Source: Aciduricibacillus chroicocephali (GTDB taxonomy: Bacteria > Bacillota > Bacilli > Bacillales > Amphibacillaceae). From it: a stretch of DNA of 64,000 nt. A program made the position numbers and the translations under genes. The stretch spans positions 1,068,001-1,132,000 of the forward strand of contig NZ_CP129113.1 in the NCBI RefSeq assembly GCF_030762805.1. Reading direction: 5' to 3'. The notes beneath the pieces were generated by a model. That model did no database searches, was not told the DNA's origin, and was given only the letters and a program-made list of their open reading frames with translations. Below, one piece after another: positions 17,383-25,924 of the stretch (position 1 is the stretch's first letter; each line of letters begins with the position of its first letter).

Positions 17383-18162
17383 ATGATGAGACATAAGGTT
17401 GAAATATGCGGCGTCGATACATCTAAGCTGCCTGTTTTGAAGAACGAGGAAATGAAAGAACTATTCGTTAAATTGCAGTCAGGCGAACTGTCTGCAAGAG
17501 AAAAACTGGTGAATGGCAATTTGCGACTAGTGCTAAGTGTCATCAAACGTTTCAATAACCGTGGAGAATATGTCGACGATCTGTTTCAAGTCGGCTGCAT
17601 CGGGCTGATGAAGTCGATTGATAATTTTGACTTGAAGCACAATGTCCGTTTTTCAACATATGCTGTGCCGATGATCATTGGTGAGATACGCAGATACTTA
17701 AGAGACAACAACCCGATACGTGTTTCGAGGTCCTTGAGAGACATTGCCTACAAAGCTTTACAAGTAAGGGAAGACTTGATTAATAGAACGTCCAAGGAAC
17801 CGACAACGATGGAAATTGCGAAAGAGATGGAGATTCCGCACTCTGATATCGTCTTTGCACTTGATGCAATACAGGATCCTGTTTCGCTTTTTGAACCGAT
17901 TTACAATGATGGCGGTGACCCAATCTTTGTAATGGACCAGATTAGCGATGATAAGGATGACGAGCATTCCTGGGATGATTATTTATCCTTGAAAGAAGGG
18001 ATGCGCCAATTGAATGACAGGGAGAAGCTCATTCTAACTAAACGCTTTTTTCAAGGAAAAACCCAAATGGAAGTAGCGGAGGAGATTGGAATTTCACAGG
18101 CTCAAGTATCCCGTCTCGAGAAGGCTGCAATCAAGCAAATGAACAAAGAAATGTTCGAATAA
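17383..18162 (+). CDS. sigG: RNA polymerase sigma factor sigma-G (SpoIIIG)
   Basis: Late forespore sigma factor. 259 residues, beginning with the conserved VEICGVDTSKLPVLKNEEM used for anti-sigma and gyrase-site recognition in the family, then region 2 (VNGNLRLVLSVIKRFNNRGE, VGCIGLMKSIDNFDL, STYAVPMIIGEIRRYL), region 3 (VSRSLRDIAYKALQVRE) and region 4 (LNDREKLILTKRFF, MEVAEEIGISQAQVSRLEKAAI). Two adjacent ATGs (17383, 17386) are possible; GGGAGGA lies 8 bp before the first. Transcription should come from its own sigma-F promoter, while the hairpin upstream would hold back translation of spoIIG readthrough. Confidence 0.97.
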   Translation: MMRHKVEICGVDTSKLPVLKNEEMKELFVKLQSGELSAREKLVNGNLRLVLSVIKRFNNRGEYVDDLFQVGCIGLMKSIDNFDLKHNVRFSTYAVPMIIGEIRRYLRDNNPIRVSRSLRDIAYKALQVREDLINRTSKEPTTMEIAKEMEIPHSDIVFALDAIQDPVSLFEPIYNDGGDPIFVMDQISDDKDDEHSWDDYLSLKEGMRQLNDREKLILTKRFFQGKTQMEVAEEIGISQAQVSRLEKAAIKQMNKEMFE

Positions 18163-18193
18163 AGAGTTTGCCGTAATGGCAGACTCTTTTTTT
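18163..18193 (+). terminator. rho-independent terminator after sigG
   Basis: AGAGTTTGCC pairs with GGCAGACTCT (one G-U) around a GTAAT loop, followed by seven Ts. The segment 18167-18183 is repeated, with one change, at 18191-18207. Confidence 0.9.
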
Positions 18194-18258
18194 GCTGTAA
18201 TGGCAGATGTAATGACGCAAACTGAGCATATATATTTAAAAAGAAAGGGAGGATTTCT

Positions 18259-18492
18259 ATGATAACACTATCCGAAATGCAGGCGCTGGAAATTATTGCA
18301 GTAGAAGATGGAAGCAGGCTTGGTAATGTTCTGGATTTAGAAATTGATGCAGATAGAGGACAAATCACTGCACTTGTCGTTGCAGAGCAGTCTGGAGGAG
18401 GTTTTTTTAAAAAGCAGGAGGAGAGGCTTATTCAATGGGAACATATTCTTAAAATTGGCTCCGATGTCATTCTCGTTAAAACTGAAAGCTGA
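18259..18492 (+). CDS. ylmC: PRC-barrel sporulation protein, YlmC/YmxH family
   Basis: A 77-residue single PRC-barrel domain: MITLSEMQALEIIAVEDG, then GSRLGNVLDLEIDADRGQI and WEHILKIGSDVILV. The family is small, soluble and found in endospore formers; its molecular role is not settled. GGGAGGATTTCT precedes the ATG. It opens the ylm block, in the position of B. subtilis ylmC, but ylmA, normally between sigG and ylmC, is absent. Confidence 0.9.
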   Translation: MITLSEMQALEIIAVEDGSRLGNVLDLEIDADRGQITALVVAEQSGGGFFKKQEERLIQWEHILKIGSDVILVKTES

Positions 18493-18574
18493 CCTATGCA
18501 CCTGCAGTTAAAACATGGAGAATTTTTGTTCAAAATGGTAAGATGAAGGGAGAATAACCAGGAGGCGGATGATG

Positions 18575-19387
18575 ATGACAGAGCCTTTCGTGAAAGACCA
18601 GGCTGAACCTTCCATATTATTTATAGATTTTTGGCAAAATGAGATGGCGGGACTTGTTGCCGGTTTTACGAGACGAGCAGAAGGTGTAAGTGGAAAGCCA
18701 TTTAACAGTTTCAATTTTGGACTTCATACAAATGATAAGAAAGAAAACGTCATAAAGAACAGGGAGCTGCTAGCTGAAAGGCTTGATTTTCCGCTAACAG
18801 ACTGGGTACTTGCAGAACAGATTCATGGAACTGAGATTGCTGTTGCAGGAAAAGAAGAATGCGGAAGGGGCACGATGGATCTGAACACAGCAATAAAAGG
18901 AGTCGACGGTCTCGTTATTGATCAGTCTGGAATTTTATGTGCTGCATTTTTTGCAGATTGTGTCCCGCTTTTTTTCCTTGATGTGAAGAAACAGATAGCA
19001 GGAATCGCACATGCTGGCTGGCGAGGAACAGTCGGCGGAATGGCCGGAAAAATGATTGAGCGCCTTCTTGCCATGGGTTCAGAGTTACAAGATCTGCGTG
19101 TGGCAATCGGTCCCTGTATTTCTGGTGACAATTATGAAGTAGATAACCGGGTCATTGAGCAGATTCCCGAGAAGTTTAGACCTTTAGTTGTGAAGCACTT
19201 GGCAGAGGAGCGTTTTCTTCTGGACCTTAGAAAACTTAATCATTCGCTGCTCTTGGAAGCGGGCGTTAAAGATGAGCAGATTGAAGTAACTGAAAGATGC
19301 ACATTTGCAGATGAAGATGATTTCTATTCATATCGAAGGGATCAGGGCAATACGGGCAGAATGTTAGGTTTTATCGGTTTTAAATGA
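18575..19387 (+). CDS. pgeF: peptidoglycan editing factor PgeF / YlmD (multicopper-like laccase-domain family)
   Basis: Zinc-binding YfiH/LACC1-family protein. Family members have been reported to act on purine nucleosides and, in other bacteria, to remove wrongly built muropeptide precursors; which applies here is not visible. The metal-site motifs are present: EQIHGTEI (His), FFADCVPLFF (Cys) and GIAHAGWRGTVGG (His), plus GPCISGDNYEV. Three in-frame ATGs (18569, 18572, 18575) follow GGAGG; the third has the best spacing, giving 270 residues. It sits between ylmC and ylmE, the usual order. Confidence 0.9.
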   Translation: MTEPFVKDQAEPSILFIDFWQNEMAGLVAGFTRRAEGVSGKPFNSFNFGLHTNDKKENVIKNRELLAERLDFPLTDWVLAEQIHGTEIAVAGKEECGRGTMDLNTAIKGVDGLVIDQSGILCAAFFADCVPLFFLDVKKQIAGIAHAGWRGTVGGMAGKMIERLLAMGSELQDLRVAIGPCISGDNYEVDNRVIEQIPEKFRPLVVKHLAEERFLLDLRKLNHSLLLEAGVKDEQIEVTERCTFADEDDFYSYRRDQGNTGRMLGFIGFK

Positions 19388-19415
19388 ACAATATACTAAG
19401 AAGGGGTAAAATCAA

Positions 19416-20108
19416 ATGATCAAAGTAGACGTCTCGAATAATTTGCATGGAATTGAACAGGACATTCGGGAGGCATGTGAGAAATCCGGCCGCAGCCCGG
19501 AAGAGGTTAAGCTTATCGCCGTAACAAAATATGTTACAATTGAAAGAGCAAAAGAAGCTGTAGAAAATGGCATCAAGGATCTCGGAGAAAACCGTCCGGA
19601 AGGTCTCCTTGAGAAAAAAAATGCGATTGGCGACGAAGCAACATGGCACTTCATTGGTACATTGCAATCTCGCAAAGTGAAGGAAATTATCGATGTTGTT
19701 GATTACATTCACTCGCTTGACCGAATGTCACTCGCTAAAGAAATTAATAAACGTGCTAGCCGGGTCATTGACTGTTTTGTCCAGGTGAATACAAGTGGTG
19801 AAGAGTCCAAGCATGGGCTGGAACCTTCAGAGGTATCTGAGTTTATAGATAAGCTGGTAGACTACCCTAATATAAGAGTGGCCGGATTGATGACAATGGC
19901 TCCTAATATTGAGGACGAAACTGAACTCAGAAATTATTTCCGTAAATTAAAAGAATTACGCGATGAAATTAGCAATCGTCATCTATCTCATGCTCCTTGC
20001 ATGTTCCTCTCAATGGGAATGAGCAATGATTATAAGATTGCAATTGAAGAAGGAGCCACACATATCCGTATCGGCACTAAACTTGTCGGAGCGGAACTGA
20101 AGAGGTGA
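19416..20108 (+). CDS. ylmE: YggS-family pyridoxal phosphate homeostasis protein YlmE
   Basis: Single-domain alanine-racemase-fold protein that binds pyridoxal 5'-phosphate and keeps its level balanced, without known enzyme activity. 230 residues. The PLP lysine lies in KLIAVTKYV, and WHFIGTLQSRKV, QVNTSGEESKHGL, GLMTMAPN and LSMGMSNDYKIAIEEGATHIRIGT are family signatures. AAGAAGGGG precedes the ATG. It lies 4 bp before sepF, a pairing found across Gram-positive division clusters. Confidence 0.94.
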   Translation: MIKVDVSNNLHGIEQDIREACEKSGRSPEEVKLIAVTKYVTIERAKEAVENGIKDLGENRPEGLLEKKNAIGDEATWHFIGTLQSRKVKEIIDVVDYIHSLDRMSLAKEINKRASRVIDCFVQVNTSGEESKHGLEPSEVSEFIDKLVDYPNIRVAGLMTMAPNIEDETELRNYFRKLKELRDEISNRHLSHAPCMFLSMGMSNDYKIAIEEGATHIRIGTKLVGAELKR

Positions 20109-20112
20109 AAAT

Positions 20113-20544
20113 ATGAGCTTCAAAAATAAAATCAAGTCATTTTTCACAATGGACGATGAGTACGAGTACATCGAAGAAGAAGTGGAAGAACCTGTAAAGG
20201 AGCCGTCTCCTTACCCTGTTCAAAAAGAAAAATCGGATAAGGTTGTTAGTCTGAAAGCGCTGCAACAGTCAAACGCTAAGCTTGTCATTTGTGAACCGCG
20301 TTCTTTCAATGAAGCGAAAGATATAGCCGATAACTTGATTAATCGCCGTGCGGTCATTATCAATTTTCAAATGTTGAATTCTGAAATTGCCAAAAGCTTC
20401 ATTGATTTTTTAAGCGGCACTGTATATGCCCTTAATGGCAGTATTCAGAAACTTGGACCAAAAACATTCCTATGTACTCCCGATAATGTGGATGTATCAG
20501 GTGCTGTTTCGGAAATATTTAACGACGAAGAGCAATTCAGGTAA
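20113..20544 (+). CDS. sepF: cell division protein SepF
   Basis: Membrane-binding partner of FtsZ that forms rings and helps build a smooth septum. 143 residues: short N-terminal amphipathic membrane helix (SFKNKIKSFFTM), acidic linker (about 17-45), then the SepF core starting near VVSLKALQQSNAKLVICEPRS, with INRRAVIINFQML and the ending FLSGTVYALNGSIQKLGPKTFLCTPDNVDVSG. GAGGTGAAAAT precedes the ATG. It acts together with ftsA and ftsZ found earlier in the window. Confidence 0.96.
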   Translation: MSFKNKIKSFFTMDDEYEYIEEEVEEPVKEPSPYPVQKEKSDKVVSLKALQQSNAKLVICEPRSFNEAKDIADNLINRRAVIINFQMLNSEIAKSFIDFLSGTVYALNGSIQKLGPKTFLCTPDNVDVSGAVSEIFNDEEQFR

Positions 20545-20559
20545 AGAGAGGTACCTTTG

Positions 20560-20823
20560 ATGGACATGCTGATTAATGTATTAGGCACGGCTTTAAGGCT
20601 TTACAGTTACGCGATTATCGTATATATTCTTTTGTCTTGGTTCCCAGGGGCGCGAGATTCAGCATTCGGCCATTTCCTTGCAAGGATTTGTGAACCATTT
20701 CTGGAACCGTTTAGAAAGATCATTCCACCGATTGGAATGATTGATTTCTCTGCATTCGTTGCAATTATTGTTCTAAATCTGGCGCAAATGGGGCTGCAGC
20801 AGCTCTACTTCATGTTAGGTTAG
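20560..20823 (+). CDS. ylmG: YggT-family membrane protein YlmG
   Basis: 87-residue integral membrane protein with two hydrophobic helices (about 4-26 and 63-85) and the family signature between them: ILLSWFPGARDS, ICEPFLEPFRKIIPPIGMIDFSAFVAIIVL. The family is conserved next to sepF and has been linked to division and to organelle nucleoid partition in plants; function in bacteria is not settled. ATG 20560 is 8 bp after AGAGAGG; TTG 20557 is in frame but less likely. Confidence 0.93.
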   Translation: MDMLINVLGTALRLYSYAIIVYILLSWFPGARDSAFGHFLARICEPFLEPFRKIIPPIGMIDFSAFVAIIVLNLAQMGLQQLYFMLG

Positions 20824-20832
20824 GTCTTTAAA

Positions 20833-21618
20833 ATGTCGGGACTCTATCAGCACTTTAGAAAAGACGAGCACCCTTTTATTGATCAGGCCCTCTCCTGGAT
20901 CAGCCATGTAGAGCTTGTATATGAATCCAAATTGACTGATTTTCTTGATCCGCGCGAGCAGGACATTCTTCGCTCGCTCGTCGGTTTGGGCAACGATACG
21001 ATTCGTCTTGAATTTTACGGTGCAAATGAGAATTCAGAACGCAAACGTGCCATCATCGCCCCTTTCTATGAAGAACCAGTACCAGATGATTTTCAAATTG
21101 TCGTACTTGAGGCGAAATATCCGGAAAAATTCGTTCAACTAGAACATCGTGATTGTCTAGGTGCTTTTATGTCACTCGGCATCGACCGAAAGAAGCTTGG
21201 AGACATGATTGTAGAAGAGGGTCTAATCCAAATTGCAGTTGGTTCGGAAATTGCTTCATATGTTCAGGCGAATCTTGTATCCATTAAGCATGCAAAAATA
21301 AAGCTTACTGAAGTCTCCCATGAAACTTTCCGCCTTACACCTGCACATTGGGATGAATCCGCTAAAACAGTTTCGTCATTGCGCCTTGATGCTGTCATTG
21401 GAGAAATTTACAATCTTTCACGGAAAGTAGCGCAAGAGGCGATTGCAAAAGGTTTGGTAAAAGTAAACTACAGACTGATTGAGGACAGTAAATTCCAATT
21501 ACAGGAAGAGGATATGATTTCCTTGAGAGGAGAAGGAAGAAGCAAAATTATTGCGATAAAAGGGACTACAAAGAAGGATAAAATACGCATTACATGTGCC
21601 CGTCTCATGCCATCTTGA
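20833..21618 (+). CDS. ylmH: S4-domain RNA-binding protein YlmH
   Basis: 261 residues. The N-terminal two thirds is the YlmH-type domain, and the C-terminal S4 RNA-binding fold starts near SSLRLDAVIGEIYNLSRKVAQEAI and runs through GLVKVNYRLIEDSKFQLQEEDMISLRGEGRSKI. Members bind ribosomal RNA, and work in B. subtilis places YlmH in rescue of nascent chains on split 50S subunits, the same pathway as RqcH, which is also encoded in this window. The ribosome site is weak (TTAGGT) and the gene follows ylmG by 9 bp. Confidence 0.93.
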   Translation: MSGLYQHFRKDEHPFIDQALSWISHVELVYESKLTDFLDPREQDILRSLVGLGNDTIRLEFYGANENSERKRAIIAPFYEEPVPDDFQIVVLEAKYPEKFVQLEHRDCLGAFMSLGIDRKKLGDMIVEEGLIQIAVGSEIASYVQANLVSIKHAKIKLTEVSHETFRLTPAHWDESAKTVSSLRLDAVIGEIYNLSRKVAQEAIAKGLVKVNYRLIEDSKFQLQEEDMISLRGEGRSKIIAIKGTTKKDKIRITCARLMPS

Positions 21619-21661
21619 GTACTCTTATGCTCGTTCTTGTTGGATAATGACGAAAAAGGTA

Positions 21662-21690
21662 ATGAAATCATAAACGCAATAAGATATAAT
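21662..21690 (+). promoter_or_regulatory. sigma-A promoter candidate for divIVA
   Basis: ATGAAA (21662-21667), 17-bp spacer, TATAAT (21685-21690), placed 23 bp before the divIVA ATG. Confidence 0.5.
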
Positions 21691-21713
21691 CAAATGCAAA
21701 GGAGGTGGCTTTA

Positions 21714-22211
21714 ATGCCATTAACGCCGCTTGACATTCATAACAAAGAATTTTCAAGACGCTTTAAAGGATATGATGAGGATGAGGTCAATGAATTCCTC
21801 GATCGGATCATCAAAGATTATGAGGCCATTCTTCGGGAGCGCAACGAGCTTCAGGAAGAAGCGAGGGAGCTCCAAGAAAGACTTGGCCACTTTACAAATA
21901 TCGAAGAGACTTTGAACAAATCTATTCTCGTAGCACAGGAAACTGCAGAAGATGTGAAGAGCAATGCCCAGAAAGAAGCAAAGCTCATTATCAAAGAAGC
22001 AGAAAAGAATGCTGATCGTATCATCAATGAAGCACTTACTAGATCCCGCAGCATTTCCCTTGATACAGAAGAAATGCGCAAACAGGCAAAAGTATTCCGT
22101 ACACGTCTGAAGATGCTTGTTGAAGCTCAGTTGGAAATGATTCGTACTGACGATTGGGACACTGTGCTTGCTGATGAAGATACTGAAGACGAAGCGAAAG
22201 TCAACTCTTGA
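21714..22211 (+). CDS. divIVA: cell pole and septum protein DivIVA
   Basis: Curvature-sensing coiled-coil protein that marks poles and septa and recruits MinJ and other partners. 165 residues. The N-terminal membrane-binding domain is very conserved (MPLTPLDIHNKEFSRRF, then GYDEDEVNEFLDRI); coiled coil covers about 30-130, and the acidic tail ends the protein. ATG 21714 follows AAAGGAGGTGG; the in-frame GTG at 21705 lies inside that ribosome site. The stop codon overlaps the -35 of the ileS promoter. Confidence 0.97.
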   Translation: MPLTPLDIHNKEFSRRFKGYDEDEVNEFLDRIIKDYEAILRERNELQEEARELQERLGHFTNIEETLNKSILVAQETAEDVKSNAQKEAKLIIKEAEKNADRIINEALTRSRSISLDTEEMRKQAKVFRTRLKMLVEAQLEMIRTDDWDTVLADEDTEDEAKVNS

Positions 22212-22236
22212 CGCAGGACTTCAAATTACATATAAT
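22208..22236 (+). promoter_or_regulatory. sigma-A promoter of ileS
   Basis: TTGACG (22208-22213), 17-bp spacer, TATAAT (22231-22236). The -35 includes the divIVA stop codon TGA. Confidence 0.85.
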
Positions 22237-22259
22237 CTTTAGAAACAAATGACGATTTT

Positions 22260-22553
22260 CGGCTGTGCGTGGCACGGATCCCGAGTTGAATATGAAAAGC
22301 GATGATAGAGACAGTAGGAAGGATTAAGCTGCATTAGCGAGCCGGAGAATGGTGAAAGTCCGGTACAGCTTTCCTTTTGAATATCACTCTTGAGCATTCA
22401 TTCGAAAAGGATTGCTATTGAGGTAGGTAGCGGTCCCAAGTAGGATTGAACGGCACATTCCCGTTATGAATGCATCTTAAAGAGACATGCGTCTTTTTTA
22501 ATGAGGGTGGTTTTGCGAGTCTTCTCGTCCCTTTTGGGATGCGGAGACTTTTT
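22260..22553 (+). ncRNA. T-box riboswitch, isoleucine, controlling ileS
   Basis: Leader RNA that senses uncharged tRNA-Ile. The stem I marks are present: GATGATAGAGACAGTAGG (5' side, about 22300-22320), AGAATGGTG in the apical part, and the specifier loop GAATATCACTC with codon ATC (Ile) at 22383-22385. The T-box bulge sequence GAGGGTGGTTTTGCGAG (22503-22519) offers TGGT, which pairs with the ACCA end of tRNA-Ile. The terminator pairs 22518-22531 with 22536-22549 and is followed by a T run. The left boundary is approximate. Confidence 0.92.
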
Positions 22554-22590
22554 ATTATTTATAAAAAATTAAAATTGGAGGCAGGAATTA

Positions 22591-25338
22591 ATGGACTACA
22601 AAGACACACTTCTTATGCCGCAAACGGACTTCCCAATGCGCGGCAACTTGCCAAACAAAGAACCGCAGAGACAAGCAGATTGGTATGAGAACCATCTGTA
22701 TGAGAAAGTACAGGAAAGAACGAAAGGGCGTCCTCTTTTCATTCTTCATGACGGCCCTCCATATGCCAATGGTGACATCCATATAGGTCATGCACTTAAT
22801 AAAGTTTTGAAGGATTTCATAACACGATATAAGTCTATGTCCGGATATCATGCTCCGTACGTTCCAGGATGGGATACACACGGGCTTCCGATTGAAACGG
22901 CACTTGCGAAGAAAAAGGTTGACCGCAAGAAGCTGAGCATTGCTGAATTCAGACAGAAATGTGCTGAATATGCATTGCAACAAGTTGATGGACAGCGTGA
23001 ACAATTCAAAGGCCTAGGTGTTCTTGGTGACTGGGAAAATCCTTATATTACATTGACGAAAGAATATGAATCTGCACAAATTCGTGTGTTCGGTGAAATG
23101 GTGAAAAAAGGTTACATCTACAAAGGATTGAAGCCGGTCTATTGGTCACCTTCTTCTGAATCAGCACTTGCTGAAGCTGAGATTGAATATCATGACAAAA
23201 AATCACCATCCATCTATGTGACTCTTGAAGTGACAGACGGTAAAGATGTTCTTGAAGGCGGCGAGAAGTTCATCATCTGGACAACAACGCCTTGGACAAT
23301 GCCTGCCAACCTCGGTATTAGTATTCATCCGAACTTGAGCTATGCTGTTGTAGCTGTAAATGGAGAGAAATACATTGTAGCCAAGGATTTGATTGAAGCA
23401 GTAGCTGAAGAACTTGACTGGTCCGATTATGAAATTGTCAAGACGTTCAAAGGTGAAGAGGCCGAACGAGTTGTAGCAAAGCATCCATTCTATGATCGTG
23501 ATTCAATCGTCATGCTCGGTGAACACGTAACAATCGAAGCCGGTACGGGTTGTGTTCATACGGCTCCAGGGCATGGTGAAGATGACTTCTATGTAAGCCG
23601 CAAATACGGAATTGAAGCACTTTGTCCAGTTGATGATAAAGGTTACTTTACAAATGAAGCTCCTGGTTTTGAAGGCATGTATTACGATGAGGCGAATAAA
23701 GTCATTACCGAAAAACTTGATGAAGTTGGCGCATTGTTGAAGCTTAAATTCATCACACACTCTTATCCGCATGACTGGAGAACAAAGAAGCCGACAATTT
23801 TCCGTGCAACTGCACAGTGGTTCGCATCTATTAAAGATTTCCGTCTGGATATCCTTTCCGAAATCAAAAAAGTACACTGGTATCCACATTGGGGTGAGAC
23901 GCGTCTTTACAACATGGTCCGTGACCGTGAAGACTGGTGTATTTCACGTCAACGTACATGGGGTGTTCCAATTCCTGTCTTCTATGGTGAAGACGGTACG
24001 CCAATCATCACAGATGAAACAATCACTCATATTTCCAAGCTGTTCAAGGAACATGGATCTAATATTTGGTTCGAATGGGATGCAAAGGATCTCCTTCCGG
24101 AAGGTTATACTTCTGAGTACAGCCCGAATGGCGAGTTCACGAAGGAAACAGACATCATGGACGTTTGGTTCGATTCTGGCTCTTCTCATGAAGCGGTCCT
24201 TCATGAGCGTGATAATTTGCGCCGTCCTGCAGACCTTTACCTTGAAGGCAGTGACCAGTATCGCGGCTGGTTTAACTCATCGCTTTCAACAGCGGTTGCA
24301 ATCACTGGCGAATCACCATACAAGACAGTACTCAGTCATGGATTTGTCCTTGATGGCGATGGCCGCAAGATGAGTAAATCACTTGGTAATGTCATCGTTC
24401 CTTCAAAAGTACAGAAGCAGCTTGGAGCGGATATTCTTCGTCTTTGGGTATCTTCTGTAGATTATCAGTCCGATGTCCGTATTTCCGATGACATTTTGAA
24501 ACAGGTTTCAGAAGCTTACCGTAAAATCCGTAATACATTCCGCTTCATGCTTGGTAACCTGTTTGACTATGATCCGAAAGTGAATCGTGTTGATGATGAC
24601 CAGCTTGAAGAAGTGGATCGTTTCATGCTTCACCGTTTGCAGGACTTGACTAAAGAAGTGCATGAGAGCTATGAAGGATACGATTTCTCAAATGTCTTCC
24701 AGCTGATCCACAACTTCTGTTCAGTCGAACTCAGCTCATTCTATTTGGATTTTGCAAAAGATATCCTTTATATCGAATCAGCTGACAACATTCGCCGCCG
24801 CAGCTTACAGACGAGCTACTATGAAATCGTTACAAGCCTTGTCAAACTGCTAGCACCTATCATTCCTCATACTGCTGAAGAGGTTTGGGAGCATGTGCCT
24901 GGTGCAGAAGAGGAAAGCATTATGCTTACAGACATGCCACAGCCGCGCTCATTGAACAATGTAGATGTCGCTAAGTGGGATCTGTTTATGAAAGTCCGCG
25001 ATGACATCCTGAAAGCTCTTGAAGAAGCGCGAAACGAGAAAGTAATCGGAAAATCACTCGAGGCAAAAGTAACAATTGTGCCGCAAGATGATGAAGTGAA
25101 GGAAATGCTTGCTCAAATTCCGCATCTGAATCAGCTTTGCATCGTTTCAGAAGCAGTCGTTGCCGATAAGGAACCAACAGCTAAAGTGTATCGCTATGTA
25201 AATGTAGCTGTTGAGAAACATGAAGGTGAACGCTGTGAACGTTGCTGGGTTGTTTCCGAAACAGTCGGAAATCACGATAAGCATCCTGAACTTTGTGAAC
25301 GCTGTGCAACAATCATTGAAGAAAGTTACAACAGCTAA
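22591..25338 (+). CDS. ileS: isoleucyl-tRNA synthetase
   Basis: Class I synthetase that charges tRNA-Ile, with an editing (CP1) domain that hydrolyses Val-tRNA-Ile. 915 residues. HIGH-type motif [16 protein letters not shown] is near residues 55-70, the editing domain carries [12 protein letters not shown] and [16 protein letters not shown], and the KMSKS loop is [11 protein letters not shown]. The C-terminal zinc site has two CxxC pairs (CERCW and CERCA). The ATG follows TTGGAGGCAGG. It is monocistronic: T-box before, strong terminator after. The bacterial 915-residue form is the usual mupirocin-sensitive type by length. Confidence 0.98.
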   Translation: MDYKDTLLMPQTDFPMRGNLPNKEPQRQADWYENHLYEKVQERTKGRPLFILHDGPPYANGDIHIGHALNKVLKDFITRYKSMSGYHAPYVPGWDTHGLPIETALAKKKVDRKKLSIAEFRQKCAEYALQQVDGQREQFKGLGVLGDWENPYITLTKEYESAQIRVFGEMVKKGYIYKGLKPVYWSPSSESALAEAEIEYHDKKSPSIYVTLEVTDGKDVLEGGEKFIIWTTTPWTMPANLGISIHPNLSYAVVAVNGEKYIVAKDLIEAVAEELDWSDYEIVKTFKGEEAERVVAKHPFYDRDSIVMLGEHVTIEAGTGCVHTAPGHGEDDFYVSRKYGIEALCPVDDKGYFTNEAPGFEGMYYDEANKVITEKLDEVGALLKLKFITHSYPHDWRTKKPTIFRATAQWFASIKDFRLDILSEIKKVHWYPHWGETRLYNMVRDREDWCISRQRTWGVPIPVFYGEDGTPIITDETITHISKLFKEHGSNIWFEWDAKDLLPEGYTSEYSPNGEFTKETDIMDVWFDSGSSHEAVLHERDNLRRPADLYLEGSDQYRGWFNSSLSTAVAITGESPYKTVLSHGFVLDGDGRKMSKSLGNVIVPSKVQKQLGADILRLWVSSVDYQSDVRISDDILKQVSEAYRKIRNTFRFMLGNLFDYDPKVNRVDDDQLEEVDRFMLHRLQDLTKEVHESYEGYDFSNVFQLIHNFCSVELSSFYLDFAKDILYIESADNIRRRSLQTSYYEIVTSLVKLLAPIIPHTAEEVWEHVPGAEEESIMLTDMPQPRSLNNVDVAKWDLFMKVRDDILKALEEARNEKVIGKSLEAKVTIVPQDDEVKEMLAQIPHLNQLCIVSEAVVADKEPTAKVYRYVNVAVEKHEGERCERCWVVSETVGNHDKHPELCERCATIIEESYNS

Positions 25339-25342
25339 TTTC

Positions 25343-25378
25343 AAAAAACCGCCTGTCAATGAAGACAGGCGGTTTTTT
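25343..25378 (+). terminator. rho-independent terminator after ileS
   Basis: AAAAACCGCCTGTC pairs exactly with GACAGGCGGTTTTT around a six-base loop, with a T run. The A-rich 5' side means it could also stop transcription from the right. Confidence 0.95.
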
Positions 25379-25400
25379 AGATGGATAAAGTGCTGTGATA

Positions 25401-25409
25401 TGCTAAAAT
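25401..25409 (+). promoter_or_regulatory. extended -10 promoter candidate for lspA
   Basis: TGC-TAAAAT at 25401-25409, 47 bp before the lspA start and just after the ileS terminator; no recognisable -35. Confidence 0.4.
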
Positions 25410-25456
25410 ATAAGAGGCAAAAGGCCTGATTAGGTAAACATGAAGCGGAGGAAAAC

Positions 25457-25924
25457 ATGTACATATATTATTTGCTCGCCATTCTTGTCATTGGATTAGA
25501 CCAGTGGACAAAATGGTTGATTGTAAAAAAGATGGATCTGTATGAATCAATACCGGTAATTGATGGCTTTTTCCATCTGACTTCCCATAGGAACAGGGGA
25601 GCTGCATGGGGAATACTTGAAGGCAAAATGTTCTTTTTCTATGTAGTCACAATTGTTGTTGTCGCTGGAATCGTCTATTATATGCAAAAGCATGCAAAGG
25701 GCAACCGGCCTCTTTCGGTATCTTTAGCACTCATACTTGGTGGGGCGATCGGTAATTTTATCGACCGGGCAACGAGAAAAGAAGTTGTTGATTTTTTTGA
25801 TTTTAATATTTTTGGTTATCATTATCCAATTTTCAATATTGCGGATTCAGCTCTTGTGATTGGAATTGTCATGTTGCTGATCGTATCTTTTATTGAAGAG
25901 AGAAAGAAAGGGAAGGCATCCTAA
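25457..25924 (+). CDS. lspA: lipoprotein signal peptidase LspA (signal peptidase II)
   Basis: Membrane aspartic protease that removes signal peptides from diacylglyceryl-prolipoproteins. 155 residues with four membrane helices. The conserved DQWTK in helix 1, NRGAAWG, and the two catalytic aspartates in GNFIDR and FNIADSAL are all present. GAAGCGGAGGA precedes the ATG. The stop overlaps the rluD start by one base (TAATG). In B. subtilis ylyA lies between ileS and lspA; it is absent here. Confidence 0.97.
   Translation: MYIYYLLAILVIGLDQWTKWLIVKKMDLYESIPVIDGFFHLTSHRNRGAAWGILEGKMFFFYVVTIVVVAGIVYYMQKHAKGNRPLSVSLALILGGAIGNFIDRATRKEVVDFFDFNIFGYHYPIFNIADSALVIGIVMLLIVSFIEERKKGKAS

Noticed and set aside
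22470-22688. Open frame across the T-box terminator and the ileS start
   Set aside because: It runs through the riboswitch and out of frame into ileS; no family resemblance.
23771-24373. 200-codon open frame inside ileS
   Set aside because: Out-of-frame shadow of a strongly conserved gene.
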